Source of the DNA: Hyphomicrobiales bacterium
GTDB lineage: Bacteria; Pseudomonadota; Alphaproteobacteria; Rhizobiales; JAJFHB01
Length of the DNA stretch: 64,000 nucleotides
Assembly: GCA_021775755.1 (NCBI GenBank)
Contig: JAJFHE010000038.1
Location: 62,001-126,000 of the forward strand
Direction of reading: 5' to 3'
In this document: in pieces, positions 1-8,692 of the stretch
Position numbering within the stretch: the stretch's first letter is position 1
How the letters are laid out: the number at the start of each line of letters is the position of its first letter
The notes under the pieces: generated by a model
What the model was told of the DNA's origin: nothing
Databases searched by the model: none
What the model saw: only the letters and a program-made list of their open reading frames with translations
Made by a program: the position numbers and the translations under genes

Positions 1-402
1 GGCCACTACAAGGGCACAATCGACGGCCTGGTGGGTCCTCAGACGCGTGCCGCAATCGTGGAGTATCAGCGGGCGAACCGGCTCACTGCCAATGGCGGCG
101 CAACCCCGCAACTGCTGGAGCACATTCAGTACAACCGGCAGATCCGCGATGCGCTGAGCACAAGCTCGACCTCGGCGGTTGAAGCTGATGCCGACCTCAT
201 GAAGCTTATCCAAACTGGCCTTTCAGAGCTTGGCTACCGCCCAGGACCGGTTGACGGCTCGCTGGGCGAGCAGACACGTCAGGCCATCCGGCGATTTGAA
301 AGCGACCGCCGCATGACTGTTACCGGAGCGCCAACCCGTGATCTCGTGCGTGAACTGCAAAATGTCAGCGGATTGTCAAGTCTTGGCGCAAGCGCCGGTT
401 GA
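1..402 (+). CDS. peptidoglycan-binding domain protein, 5' end cut by window
   Basis: The reading frame is open from base 1, so the N-terminus lies outside the window. The visible 133 residues hold two PG_binding_1-type repeats. The first carries the IDGLVGPQTRAAI core and the second the PVDGSLGEQTRQAIRRF core; the D-G-x-x-G-x-x-T-R/A-x-A-I pattern is diagnostic of this fold. Such modules bind peptidoglycan non-catalytically, usually in periplasmic or envelope proteins. What precedes the repeats cannot be seen, so a catalytic domain is possible. A GTG at base 31 lies inside the first repeat and is not a credible start. The DUF2336 gene that follows is convergent. Confidence 0.85.
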   Translation, partial: GHYKGTIDGLVGPQTRAAIVEYQRANRLTANGGATPQLLEHIQYNRQIRDALSTSSTSAVEADADLMKLIQTGLSELGYRPGPVDGSLGEQTRQAIRRFESDRRMTVTGAPTRDLVRELQNVSGLSSLGASAG

Positions 403-580
403 TCGGCCGCATCCAAGGTCCGTTGCATGCGACGGAACAAACGCCCGGTCGTTGACCCGCCCGAACCGGAAAGGTGGAGCCGCGACGGGTCTGCCGCTAT
501 CGCCGCGCCAGCTCGATGAACTGCATGTGCTGACCCGGAAGGGACTTTACCTTGCAGACTTAATATGAAGGGGAATTGGT

Positions 581-1684
581 CTATGCGGTGGCCGTCGCGT
601 CTTCCGATTGCTGGCGGACTTTCCAGAAACGCATGACGCGTTGCGCAGTTTCGGGGGTCACCTGCTGGTAAAGCGCGATCATCCGGCACGACTGTTCGAT
701 CGAGCGTTCAGATTCCGGCCAGATGTTGTTGATGGTCGCTGAATAGGTGCTCTGCTCAAATCCGCAGGCTTTGCAGATAATCGCAAGTCCCTCACCGGAA
801 CGGTCGAGAATTGCCCTCTTTGCGGTCGCCATATCAATATCGGCAAGCCGCGCCAGCGCGCATATGTATTCAGGAACCATTTTCTGCCGCGCCAGTTCGC
901 ACAGCTTCGCTTCATTGAGATCTCCGCTCCGCATGAGCTGGTCGATCAGAAACTCCGGCTTGCTGCGAACATCCTTATTGGCATTGGCCCGTTCTTCGAT
1001 GCTCGTTTCGACGTCTGAGATTATTTCCTTGAGTTTGTCGGAATTGACGTGATTCGTTTGCTCAAGAATCTCGTTTTTCAAACTCTCGGAAACGTAGGAG
1101 AGCATCTCCTTCATCATGTCCGCCGGCAGGTCAGGCCGGTCGATCAGAGGTTTGTGAAGGAGTTCGCTGCCCTCCGCGCGCGCCACAACCTTGCCCATCG
1201 TCGCTTCGCCGATTTTTGCGTTCTGGTTTTTCACCAGGCCATGCACAACGCGGTCATCGCCTTTGTCGACCAGAACATCGGAGAGCTTCTCGCTGATATG
1301 GGGGCGTTTGGTGATTGCAAACAGGTGCTCCTGGCTCTTGCTTGCCGCAATCTCGATGAGATCGTCTTCGCCGAGCACAGGGCTTTGCGCGAGCACGGGT
1401 TGTGCCACCTGAATTTCATCATTCGCCAACTGGCGGACCAATTCGGGCGGCGCGGCGGCTTCGCTTGCAAGACGGTTCGCGAGTTCGACACGGACCTCGC
1501 TTTCAAGATCGTAGGCGACTTTGCCCATGATTTCGCCAAAATACTGGGACTCCGTCGCGTTCAGATTCTCCGGCTCGGTGAGAAACACATCGGTGATCTC
1601 GCGCAGCAGCTCACGGCGGCGATCGCTGGACTTCTCTCCAGCAAGGTCGACCAACTGCTCCAGTCGGGTACGGTTGTCGGGCAT
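581..1684 (-). CDS. DUF2336 domain-containing protein
   Basis: This 367-residue, soluble, all-helical protein lacks a signal peptide or membrane segment. The pattern of short helical repeats with conserved small segments (for example PELVRQLANDEIQVAQPVL and AITKRPHISEKLSDVLVDKG) matches DUF2336, a HEAT-like family common in Alphaproteobacteria and without an established biochemical role. The ATG at 1684 is preceded by a GGGGGA Shine-Dalgarno-like stretch. A longer reading from 1732 has no such site. The gene is divergent from the small gene at 1902 across a 217-base gap. Family assignment is by pattern recognition; function is unknown. Confidence 0.85.
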   Translation of the reverse strand: MPDNRTRLEQLVDLAGEKSSDRRRELLREITDVFLTEPENLNATESQYFGEIMGKVAYDLESEVRVELANRLASEAAAPPELVRQLANDEIQVAQPVLAQSPVLGEDDLIEIAASKSQEHLFAITKRPHISEKLSDVLVDKGDDRVVHGLVKNQNAKIGEATMGKVVARAEGSELLHKPLIDRPDLPADMMKEMLSYVSESLKNEILEQTNHVNSDKLKEIISDVETSIEERANANKDVRSKPEFLIDQLMRSGDLNEAKLCELARQKMVPEYICALARLADIDMATAKRAILDRSGEGLAIICKACGFEQSTYSATINNIWPESERSIEQSCRMIALYQQVTPETAQRVMRFWKVRQQSEDATATA

Positions 1685-1803
1685 TCGGGGTCCCCCAGTT
1701 ACTCGAGCTTTCTGCTCTAATTTGCAGCGCACTATGCCCTAAAATAGTAAAGACGCCGTTTGCACAACCTCGCTAAATCGCTCTATCGCCCCTTAGATGT
1801 TTG

Positions 1804-1811
1804 TTAACCAT
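1804..1811 (+). promoter_or_regulatory. possible CtrA half-site
   Basis: The octamer TTAACCAT lies in the divergent gap between the DUF2336 gene and the small gene at 1902. TTAACCAT is a known short form of the alphaproteobacterial CtrA recognition sequence. A single octamer occurs by chance often enough that this is only suggestive. I did not find a second TTAA half-site at the usual spacing. Confidence 0.3.
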
Positions 1812-1901
1812 GATCCGGCTCTAATGGGAGTGCGGCGAAGAGAGATTGTGGACTCAAATGCCGCTTACCCTCGGCGTTTTGTTGCGAGGGAGGGTGTGAG
1901 G

Positions 1902-2102
1902 ATGGCTGAAATTGTCGAACTACAAGCCTTTGAGAACCAACGGCCGCGCCGTCGCAATGTCGTTGGAACCGCGGAGGTCGTTATATTTCCCGGTGTGCGC
2001 ATCGAGCGCACGGGCATAAACCTCGCCGACCGCTTGATGCGACCTAAAAGGGCAATGCTGAATACCCGTGCACGCAACAGACGATCCACGCTTGATGAAT
2101 AG
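1902..2102 (+). CDS. small hypothetical protein (66 aa)
   Basis: This small basic protein has a hydrophobic central strand (EVVIFPGVRIERTG) followed by an Arg-rich C-terminal half. There is no signal peptide and no cysteine cluster. The ATG at 1902 has a good GGGAGGG ribosome-binding sequence about ten bases upstream. The frame stays open upstream to 1797, but no comparable site precedes that start. The EVVIFPGVRIER segment resembles short proteins I have seen in Rhizobiales, but I do not recognise a named family. It could form a beta strand pair and bind nucleic acid or a partner; that is speculation. Confidence 0.6.
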   Translation: MAEIVELQAFENQRPRRRNVVGTAEVVIFPGVRIERTGINLADRLMRPKRAMLNTRARNRRSTLDE

Positions 2103-2211
2103 AGCTGCGCCGGATCGTTGCGGATCCCTCCTGCCATTGAGCGCCCGGTCTTAAACCAGTTTGTAATGCGTCTCGTGTGACCCCGGTATTCCTGTTTAGG
2201 AGACTGTCTCC

Positions 2212-3000
2212 TTGTCGCTCACGCCAGGTGTTTGTGCACAATCTGCGCGTCGGATCCCCGCGATCACCGGCGCCGTTATTGTTGTGCTGTTGCTTTCGGC
2301 ATGCCGGACAACCGGTGACTTTGGACGCCGAGAACCCTCGTTTCTGCACGACACGGTAGTCCCCGCGACGCGCGAAATTATCACCGGCGCGACAGGCCTG
2401 GCGCACTCAAACTACGAACTCACGCATGACGAGGAACGGTTGCGTGCCTACAGCGAAACGCTTTTCTCGTCAGAAGCGTGGTCACTGGAACGTGCTGCAG
2501 ATGAGGCCGGAGCGAACCTGGGTCTCGATGAGCGCGACTACCAGCGTGAGCGCCGCGTGGAGCACGCCAGCGGCGCGGCAGCACTTGATCCCGACCGGGA
2601 TGTGCGGCGGCCTGAACTGATCCTTGCAAGCATCGATTTCGACCTTGACGTGATCGCTTCCTTCGAAGGAGCCGCGATCCGCGTTTATGAGGCCGACATG
2701 GACCGCCTGGCCGCTTTGCGTGAAAACGGTGATGTTCCCGCGCGCGACGTCGTCAACACAACCGATCGCGCCAAGGAAAATCGGGGCATAGTCGAAGAAA
2801 CGATCCTCACCCTGCACAACCGCATCGATGACTACGAAATCGAAACACGTCGAACAGTTCTGCGCCACCCCGAGGCATCGCAGATCGCTCTACACAATGC
2901 GATTGGCCGGCTCGCCGCACGGGTCGACAAGCTCGAAACCCGCATTCGGGCGGTTTCGGATCCTGAGGGTGTTCCGCACAATCTTGATCTCGCCGGTTAA
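2212..3000 (+). CDS. putative lipoprotein of unknown function
   Basis: This 262-residue protein starts at a TTG with an AGGAGA ribosome-binding sequence eight bases upstream. An N-terminal hydrophobic stretch ends in a lipobox (LLLSAC, Cys at residue 31), predicting lipid attachment after cleavage and an envelope location. The rest is hydrophilic and largely helical. The C-terminal third has heptad-like spacing (AIGRLAARVDKLETRIRAV), suggesting a short coiled coil. I do not recognise the family. It converges on the DUF1254-like gene, leaving a 42-base gap. Confidence 0.75.
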   Translation: MSLTPGVCAQSARRIPAITGAVIVVLLLSACRTTGDFGRREPSFLHDTVVPATREIITGATGLAHSNYELTHDEERLRAYSETLFSSEAWSLERAADEAGANLGLDERDYQRERRVEHASGAAALDPDRDVRRPELILASIDFDLDVIASFEGAAIRVYEADMDRLAALRENGDVPARDVVNTTDRAKENRGIVEETILTLHNRIDDYEIETRRTVLRHPEASQIALHNAIGRLAARVDKLETRIRAVSDPEGVPHNLDLAG

Positions 3001-3042
3001 ACGGCTCAGGTACCGGAACCTGCCGAGAGTCCCGGCACGGCG

Positions 3043-3642
3043 TCAGCTTGCAGGTGCGCCTTCCTGCGGTACGGTTTCAGAAGCCGGCGGAGCCGAGTAG
3101 GGCGCGCAGCTTGAGGTCGCGATCTGGGCTTCCGCCGCCGGCCGAACACTGGCCTCACCCGCAAACGCGCGCACCAGAACGAGCCCGGTGTCGCTGGGTG
3201 TGCCAACGACGATAGCATCGATTGTCCGCGCTCCCGTCTCGTCGGCGGTTGTGTACCGCCGGAGTTCGGCGTCCTGCACGATCAGCAACCGTACGTTCGG
3301 AACGCCCGCCTGCATGTCGTTCAATGTGTAGATGTTCTCCGCCGTTTCGGTGTAGACGCTGACCGACCAGTAGTTTTGCGGCACCGGCGTTTGCACCAGC
3401 AAAGGGCCTGAACTCACGTCGAACTTGCAGTAGGCGTAGACGAGATCGGGGTTCGGTTCCGTGAGCAGAGGTGAGCCCGAACTCGTGCGGCGGAACGAAT
3501 GCAGCGTGTTAATATCGCCTGACGCGGCGAGTTGGGCCATCTTCTGTCCGGTATCAACTCCTGGAACGAAAATCACCACAAACAGGTGGACAACCAGCGC
3601 AAGCAGGGTGGTTGCGATCAACCAGTAGAGCGCCGACTTCAT
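3043..3642 (-). CDS. DUF1254-like envelope protein
   Basis: This 199-residue protein has one N-terminal membrane segment (about residues 4-27, LYWLIATTLLALVVHLFVVI) and a periplasmic remainder. The conserved pattern DLVYAYCKFDVSSGPL followed by NYWSVSVYTE is typical of the DUF1254 proteins that sit beside DUF1214 proteins in Rhizobiales. The ATG at 3642 overlaps the TGA of the preceding gene as ATGA, pointing to translational coupling. The frame is open 89 codons further upstream, but that is inside the neighbour and is rejected. The C-terminus is Pro/Ala-rich. Function is unknown. Confidence 0.8.
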   Translation of the reverse strand: MKSALYWLIATTLLALVVHLFVVIFVPGVDTGQKMAQLAASGDINTLHSFRRTSSGSPLLTEPNPDLVYAYCKFDVSSGPLLVQTPVPQNYWSVSVYTETAENIYTLNDMQAGVPNVRLLIVQDAELRRYTTADETGARTIDAIVVGTPSDTGLVLVRAFAGEASVRPAAEAQIATSSCAPYSAPPASETVPQEGAPAS

Positions 3643-4214
3643 GCGCAGGTCACCTTGGTAATCTTGGGCAGCACAGCCTGATCCAGATTGGCGCGAAATT
3701 CCGTATCCGGATTGTAGAGCGACAGCGCCAGATAGAATTTGCCGCTTTGTCCAAGCGGCAGCCAGTTGCCGGGCCGTGCCGTGCGCGCCAGCCTTATCTG
3801 AAACGAGCCCTGGCCGTGAAACACCATGTTTCCTGAGTTGAACGAATGGCGCCCCGCCGCGTTGTCGATGAGATCGCGGTCCGATTTGTAGACGACAAGG
3901 TTCCACCATCGGCTGCGAAAGGCCCGGCCTTCTATCAGATACTCGCAGTCCTGATCCAGCTGATCGCCGCCATCATCGGTTTCGGCCCGGAAGCTTGCAG
4001 CCTCAAAGATGGTGAGTGGCAGATGGCCGGTAGCGGCAAAGTGAGCGCGTGTGTAAGGATCCGCGTCAGGCAGTCCGGCAGCCGGCCACGTCACCCAGGC
4101 GCCGTTACGCACCGACACCTGCGTGAGTCCTTTTTCCATGCTGTAGTCGGCCGTCCAGTAGCCGACACCGATGCCGACCACCAGAAATGCGATGATGCGA
4201 AGCAGAGATCTCAC
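3639..4214 (-). CDS. DUF1214-like envelope protein
   Basis: This 191-residue protein has one N-terminal membrane anchor (about residues 4-22, IIAFLVVGIGVGYWTADY) followed by a periplasmic domain. It contains WVTWPAAGLPDADPYTRAH and RWWNLVVYKSDRDLI, features of DUF1214 proteins. The start is a GTG whose last bases overlap the stop of the PBP1A gene as GTGA. Its own stop overlaps the next ATG, so three genes in a row are coupled. The pairing with PBP1A suggests an envelope role, but this is inference from position. Confidence 0.8.
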   Translation of the reverse strand: MRSLLRIIAFLVVGIGVGYWTADYSMEKGLTQVSVRNGAWVTWPAAGLPDADPYTRAHFAATGHLPLTIFEAASFRAETDDGGDQLDQDCEYLIEGRAFRSRWWNLVVYKSDRDLIDNAAGRHSFNSGNMVFHGQGSFQIRLARTARPGNWLPLGQSGKFYLALSLYNPDTEFRANLDQAVLPKITKVTCA

Positions 4215-6574
4215 CGCAGCGTTTCCGCGCTTTGTCCGTAGTTATTGCGGCGTGTGTTCCGTCGAGTGTTCTGGCGGTTGTTGTTGCGCCGGGTGGTGCG
4301 CCGGTTCGAGTTGAACGTCGGCTGCTGGAAGGTCGTTTCGCGGCTGCGTGACTCGCGGAACACGGAGAACATGTTCTGAAATGCCCGCGCCACCGCATCG
4401 CGGCGATTGCTGCCGCCGGGTTGCTCTTCGGTCCACTCGCCCTCGCGAGCCACCAGGAATCCGTCTTCGTCGTAGATCGGATATTCTCCCACGGGCAGTT
4501 CCTCAAACCGGGCCTCGACGTCGGAGAGTTCCGGATCGATGTATGCGGCGTAGCGCCCTTCCAGAGGCACTCCCGGCAAGGGTTCTGCAACCTTGGTTTC
4601 AAGCGCCTTGACCATGTATTTGTGCCACGTCATTGCCGGCAGATTACCGCCTGTAACGCGCCGCATCGGGCGGAAATTGTCGTTGCCGTACCAGACGCCC
4701 GTGACGTAATGGGCGGTGTAGCCGACAAACCAGGCGTCACGGTAACTTGAGGTCGTGCCTGTCTTGCCGGCCTGCGGCGTGAATCCCAACTGGGCGCGCC
4801 GGCCGGTACCGCTGAGGACAACCTGGTTCAGCATGAAGTTGAGATCGCGAATGAGTTCCGGATCGACGACCTGGCGCGGCCGCGGCGCATTTTGCTCGCG
4901 GCTGTAGAGCACTTCGCCATTCGGCCGCGCGATTTCCAGCACGGCGTAGGGCTTCGTCAGAAGACCGCCGGCGGCGAACGTGGCATAGGCGCCGGTAAGA
5001 TCCATTACCGTCACCTCATTGGTGCCCAGAGGCATAGATGCATTGGCGCGAAGATCCGCTTCCAGTCCGACCTGATGCGCCACATCGATGACACGCCGGA
5101 TGCCGACCCGATGACCCAATTGCACGGCAATGGTGTTGATCGACTTCATGAGCGCCGTTGCCATCGTCATGCGGCCGCGATAACCACCGGAATAGTTGCG
5201 CGGCGACCAGTTGCCGATATGCACCGGCCGGTCAACCACCATTGTGTTCGGCGTCATTCCGGCAGCGAGTGCCGACAGATAGACAAACGGTTTGAACGCG
5301 GAGCCCGGTTGGCGCCGCGCATCGGTCGCCCGGTTGAACTGGCTCTGCTCGTAGTCGCGGCCGCCGACAATGGCTCGCACCGCGCCGGTCGGTTCCATCG
5401 ACACCAGCGCTGCTTCCGTCGCCCGATATCGCTCGGCGTTTTCATCGAGCATCGAATTGATGACGTTTTGACCGTGGCGCTGCAGATCCAGGTCTATCGT
5501 CGTCCTCACCTCCACCACATACTCATTGGAAAGGCGCTGTTCCTCGAGCGTCTGCAGGGTCTGTTCATAGGCCCAGTCGAGGAAGTAGTTGGGGCTGTAG
5601 TAATCATCGTTGCCGGCATAGACGGCAGGCTCGCGGCGCGCCGCGAAGAGCTGGCCCTGGGAGATGAAACCGCTGTCGAGCATGCGGTAGAGCACCACAT
5701 TCGCGCGTTGCATCGATGCTTCCGGGTTGACGTGCGGGGCGTAGCTGCTCGGTGCCTTGAAAAGACCCGCGAGAACGGCCGCTTCCGGAAGGTTCACATC
5801 GCGCACGGATTTGCCGAAGTAAAACTGCGCCGCCGCTTCAAGCCCGTAAGTGCCCGCCCCGAGATAAGAGCGGTCGAGATAGAGCTTGAGGATCTCGTCC
5901 TTGGTCAGCCGCCATTCGATCCACAGCGCGAAGAACGCCTCGTGCATCTTGCGGCGCAAGGTGCGTTCCGGTGTCAGGAACAGGTTTTTGGCAAGCTGCT
6001 GAGTGATGGTTGAGCCGCCCTGCACGACGTCGTTGGCGCGCAAATTTTCAACCATGGCGCGGGCGGTGCCGAGGAAGTCGAGCCCGAAATGCTCGAAGAA
6101 GCGCTGGTCTTCCGTCGCCAGCACCGCGGAGATCATATTCTGCGGCAGTTCATCAAGCGGGATCGCGTCATCCTGCCAGATGCCGCGCCGGCCGATTATG
6201 GTGCCGGTGGAATCGGTGAACGTCACGGAATGCTGCCGGCCGCGGTTCCAGATATCGTCGTCTTCCCACACCGGCGGCAGGGCGATATAGACGAGGCCTA
6301 ATGCGAACATCAGGCCGAACGTGGCGCCGTCGGAGAACAGATCGAGCAAGATCCGCTTCGGTCCGCGCACCCGCCACCGGCCGATGAACGCGGCATAGGC
6401 GCTGTAGGCGCGGCACAACCAGTCATAGGCCGAATAGACACCGGCATTGATCCGGCAATCCAGATCGTAGAGAAACTGGGAGAAACGGCCTTTTGGGGTC
6501 AGGTTCGACACGCGGGTTCGTTCCAGTTCGGCACACGCAGATGAGGTTCTTTGACGATAACCTTGCCTAAGCAA
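4211..6574 (-). CDS. penicillin-binding protein 1A (bifunctional transglycosylase/transpeptidase)
   Basis: This enzyme polymerises lipid II and cross-links peptidoglycan at the inner membrane. It has a cytoplasmic N-terminus, one membrane segment (about residues 75-100), a GT51 domain with the catalytic Glu155 in ATEDQRFFEH, and a transpeptidase domain. The transpeptidase has Ser425 in GSAFKPF, an S-I-N motif at 478-480 and KTGTT from Lys604. The tail after about residue 755 is Asn/Arg low complexity (repeated TRRNN), highly basic, and may bind peptidoglycan or nucleic acid. Length (787 residues) is normal for class A PBPs. The start is a TTG with a weak ribosome site; a GTG at 6508 is an alternative. 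Confidence 0.93.
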   Translation of the reverse strand: MLRQGYRQRTSSACAELERTRVSNLTPKGRFSQFLYDLDCRINAGVYSAYDWLCRAYSAYAAFIGRWRVRGPKRILLDLFSDGATFGLMFALGLVYIALPPVWEDDDIWNRGRQHSVTFTDSTGTIIGRRGIWQDDAIPLDELPQNMISAVLATEDQRFFEHFGLDFLGTARAMVENLRANDVVQGGSTITQQLAKNLFLTPERTLRRKMHEAFFALWIEWRLTKDEILKLYLDRSYLGAGTYGLEAAAQFYFGKSVRDVNLPEAAVLAGLFKAPSSYAPHVNPEASMQRANVVLYRMLDSGFISQGQLFAARREPAVYAGNDDYYSPNYFLDWAYEQTLQTLEEQRLSNEYVVEVRTTIDLDLQRHGQNVINSMLDENAERYRATEAALVSMEPTGAVRAIVGGRDYEQSQFNRATDARRQPGSAFKPFVYLSALAAGMTPNTMVVDRPVHIGNWSPRNYSGGYRGRMTMATALMKSINTIAVQLGHRVGIRRVIDVAHQVGLEADLRANASMPLGTNEVTVMDLTGAYATFAAGGLLTKPYAVLEIARPNGEVLYSREQNAPRPRQVVDPELIRDLNFMLNQVVLSGTGRRAQLGFTPQAGKTGTTSSYRDAWFVGYTAHYVTGVWYGNDNFRPMRRVTGGNLPAMTWHKYMVKALETKVAEPLPGVPLEGRYAAYIDPELSDVEARFEELPVGEYPIYDEDGFLVAREGEWTEEQPGGSNRRDAVARAFQNMFSVFRESRSRETTFQQPTFNSNRRTTRRNNNRQNTRRNTRRNNYGQSAETLR

Positions 6575-6751
6575 CTTTCATACCGTCAGACATTAAGCCA
6601 CCACCATGGCCGAATCTTGACGTTATGCGTCGGAAATCTGTTTAGATATAACCCGATACGCGGGTGATCGGCCACTGGATTTGCGAAATTGCAGTGCACA
6701 AAATCTTGATACGGAATACGCGCCGGCGCGAGCGCGTGGCGAGGGGACGCC

Positions 6752-7210
6752 GTGACGCCTGAATTCTGGAAGAAAAAGCCGCTTGAGGCGCTCAGCGACG
6801 AAGAGTGGGAGGCCCTATGCGATGGCTGCGGGCGGTGTTGTCTGGTGAAGCTGGAAGATGTGGATACCGGCGATTTGGCTCATACAGACGTTGCGTGCGA
6901 GCTGTTCAACGAAAAGACATGCCGTTGTTCCGACTATGAAAATCGCCTTGACCGCGTACCGGATTGCCTGCAGTTGACGCCAGCGCGGGCGGCGGACCTC
7001 GACTGGCTTCCGCCCACCTGCGCCTACAGGCTGCTGGCGCATGGCGAGGATCTTCGCTGGTGGCACCCGCTTGTCTCGGGCACTTTCGACACCGTGGCGG
7101 AGGCCGGCGTGTCCGTTGCGGGCCGCATCGTCGCGGAAACCGACATTCATGAAGACGGCCTTGAAGAGCGCTGCGTTGCGTGGCCGGCTGAGGTCCCTCC
7201 AGACGCCTGA
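6752..7210 (+). CDS. YcgN/UPF0260 family cysteine-cluster protein
   Basis: This 152-residue protein opens with the [19 protein letters not shown] pattern and the cysteine cluster C23-x2-C26-x2-CC30, followed by Cys49, Cys57 and Cys59. These mark the YcgN (UPF0260) family, thought to bind metal or an iron-sulfur cofactor through its CxxCxxCC-type cluster. The start is a GTG with GAGGGGA just upstream. It is divergent from the PBP1A operon across 177 bases. The precise biochemical role is not known. Confidence 0.9.
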   Translation: MTPEFWKKKPLEALSDEEWEALCDGCGRCCLVKLEDVDTGDLAHTDVACELFNEKTCRCSDYENRLDRVPDCLQLTPARAADLDWLPPTCAYRLLAHGEDLRWWHPLVSGTFDTVAEAGVSVAGRIVAETDIHEDGLEERCVAWPAEVPPDA

Positions 7211-7243
7211 TCGGGGACGCCTGACTGCGGACGCCTGTTGGTG
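7202..7243 (+). repeat. three tandem 14-base imperfect repeats
   Basis: The octamer GACGCCTG recurs at 7202, 7216 and 7230, an exact 14-base spacing, with the six bases between copies more variable. The array spans the last codons and stop of the YcgN gene and runs into the intergenic region. It could be simple slippage-derived duplication or a phased binding site. Confidence 0.7.
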
Positions 7244-7499
7244 GCCTGAAATTGTCGAATGGTTCTGCCTAAATGCTGCCAGAATCTAGGACTAAATTCT
7301 TTCTAAGATAAAATTCCTAACAATTTGAGTGAACTTATCCCCACTTGAATTGACGGGCGCAATACTTGGCTCCGCCAAGCGCCGGCACATCGCCGGAACT
7401 CTGTCGCCGCGCGCCACCCGGGCGCACTGCGCAGGAGGCGAAGCCCTGTTTTGCACGTTAAAAGGGCAAAAACAAGACCGCACAACAAAGGAAGCGACC

Positions 7500-7982
7500 A
7501 TGATCCCCTGCCTTGTTTACGAACCGCACTGCGAGCCTGTCGAATTTGAAGACGCGGGCGTCACGTTGGAGGTCAAGAACCCGAAGGCCTATTATCCGCT
7601 GACCGCCATGCTTGTCGCGGCGCGCTCGCTTATCGAATTCGAGTGCGGCCATGCGATGATCACGCAAGGCTGGTCCGTCTGTGTTGACAGCTGGCCCGAG
7701 AGCGGCCGTTTCATGCTGCCGCCGCCACTTGCCCCGGTCCAGGGGTTCAACGGTGTGTGGCTGCTCGATGGCGATGTCTGGCGTGACGCCGAGATATCCG
7801 ACGCCGATCTGCATGATACCGGGCATGGTCTTTCGATTTCCTTCGAAAGCGATGCGCTGCGTCAGGCGTGCGCTCTTGCAAACACGCCATTGCAGATTGA
7901 CCTGACGGTTGGCTATGGCGACCATCCAGAAGATGTGCCGGAACCGCTCCGGCTCGCCGTTGGCAAGCTGATCGCCCACTGA
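7500..7982 (+). CDS. phage/GTA head-tail-connector-like protein (gp6 type)
   Basis: This 160-residue protein resembles the gene transfer agent gp6 and phiE125 gp8 connector proteins. Shared features are an EPVEFEDAG opening, AARSLIEFECGHAMITQGW, a Pro-rich LPPPLAPVQGFNGV linker and the terminal GYGDHPEDVPEPLRLAV helix followed by a short Ile-Ala-His end. These proteins attach tail components to the portal. No terminase, portal, capsid or tail gene is nearby, so it is an orphan or an outlying piece of a GTA cluster. The ATG at 7500 has AAGGAAG upstream. The frame is open to 7329, but no ribosome site supports that start. Confidence 0.7.
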   Translation: MIPCLVYEPHCEPVEFEDAGVTLEVKNPKAYYPLTAMLVAARSLIEFECGHAMITQGWSVCVDSWPESGRFMLPPPLAPVQGFNGVWLLDGDVWRDAEISDADLHDTGHGLSISFESDALRQACALANTPLQIDLTVGYGDHPEDVPEPLRLAVGKLIAH

Positions 7983-8041
7983 CGACAGCCCTGACAGCGC
8001 AGGCGGAAATCTCCGTAGCGAATGCACAGGCCCGTGTCGGC

Positions 8042-8281
8042 ATGCTCAAGACGACGGCGGGGGCCTTCCTGCTGATCCTGATTGTGGGTCCTCCAGCGGC
8101 CTATATGGGCTCTGTCTACGGTGTCACGCTTCTGGAAACCTACACCGGTATCCGGCTTGAAGTGCTCTCCCTGCCGCCGCGCTTTGAGAAATACGCGGTC
8201 GATATCATCCAGGTGTTTATCGGCGGCGGGTCGGTTGTTGTGGCGGCGGGAACGGCGGCGCGGCAGTGGTTCCGGCGGTGA
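8042..8281 (+). CDS. small membrane protein (79 aa), unknown
   Basis: The predicted protein has a hydrophobic N-terminal segment (about residues 6-25), a short central loop, and a second glycine-rich hydrophobic segment (about residues 54-70) ending in QWFRR. Two short membrane segments with a basic tail resemble holin topology, and the gene follows a phage-like connector gene on the same strand, 59 bases downstream. No family is recognised and the ribosome-binding site is weak. The frame is open further upstream, so an earlier non-ATG start is possible. Confidence 0.5.
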   Translation: MLKTTAGAFLLILIVGPPAAYMGSVYGVTLLETYTGIRLEVLSLPPRFEKYAVDIIQVFIGGGSVVVAAGTAARQWFRR

Positions 8282-8389
8282 AGTGATCGATGTTGAGGCA
8301 GGTCGTGCCATGCCATTGCGGATTGTGTGTTTGTCCGGGTCCGGCTAGCGTAGGCGCTGAATTGTCGATGCTCGGGCACTGCGTACTTC

Positions 8390-8692
8390 TTGAAAGTTGA
8401 CAACCAGGGATTTGCGAAGTTGAAACATTCCGATCGCAAGGCAATTACAATTGAAAAGCGAAGCGGCGCACTTTTCCGAAACCAGAAAAAGACCGCAGGT
8501 GGCGTAATCTTCGCTTTGATCGTCGCTGCGTTTTTGGTCGGCGCGTTGCTTGCGCTAGCGGTGAAAAGCTTGTGGCAGTCCGAGCAAGGACATGAAGTGC
8601 AATCGGAATATCCAGGCAGGCCTAACGCACTCGGTCAGGCATCCGCCGGAGCGCCGAAACCGTTTATGCCGAGTACGGAGGAGCCCGGGTGA
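8390..8692 (+). CDS. small single-pass membrane protein (100 aa), unknown
   Basis: The N-terminal half is basic (KHSDRKAITIEKRSGALFRN), followed by one clear membrane helix (about residues 38-60, VIFALIVAAFLVGALLAL) and a hydrophilic tail. The TTG start is uncertain; another TTG lies ten codons in. The stop codon overlaps the GTG of the nitroreductase as GTGA, which supports a real, translationally coupled gene. Function unknown. Confidence 0.5.
   Translation: MKVDNQGFAKLKHSDRKAITIEKRSGALFRNQKKTAGGVIFALIVAAFLVGALLALAVKSLWQSEQGHEVQSEYPGRPNALGQASAGAPKPFMPSTEEPG

Noticed and set aside
4892-6013. 373-codon frame on the plus strand inside the PBP1A gene
   Set aside because: It runs antisense to an intact PBP1A with all catalytic motifs. 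Its product is His/Arg-rich and unlike any family, as expected of a shadow frame in GC-rich codon usage.
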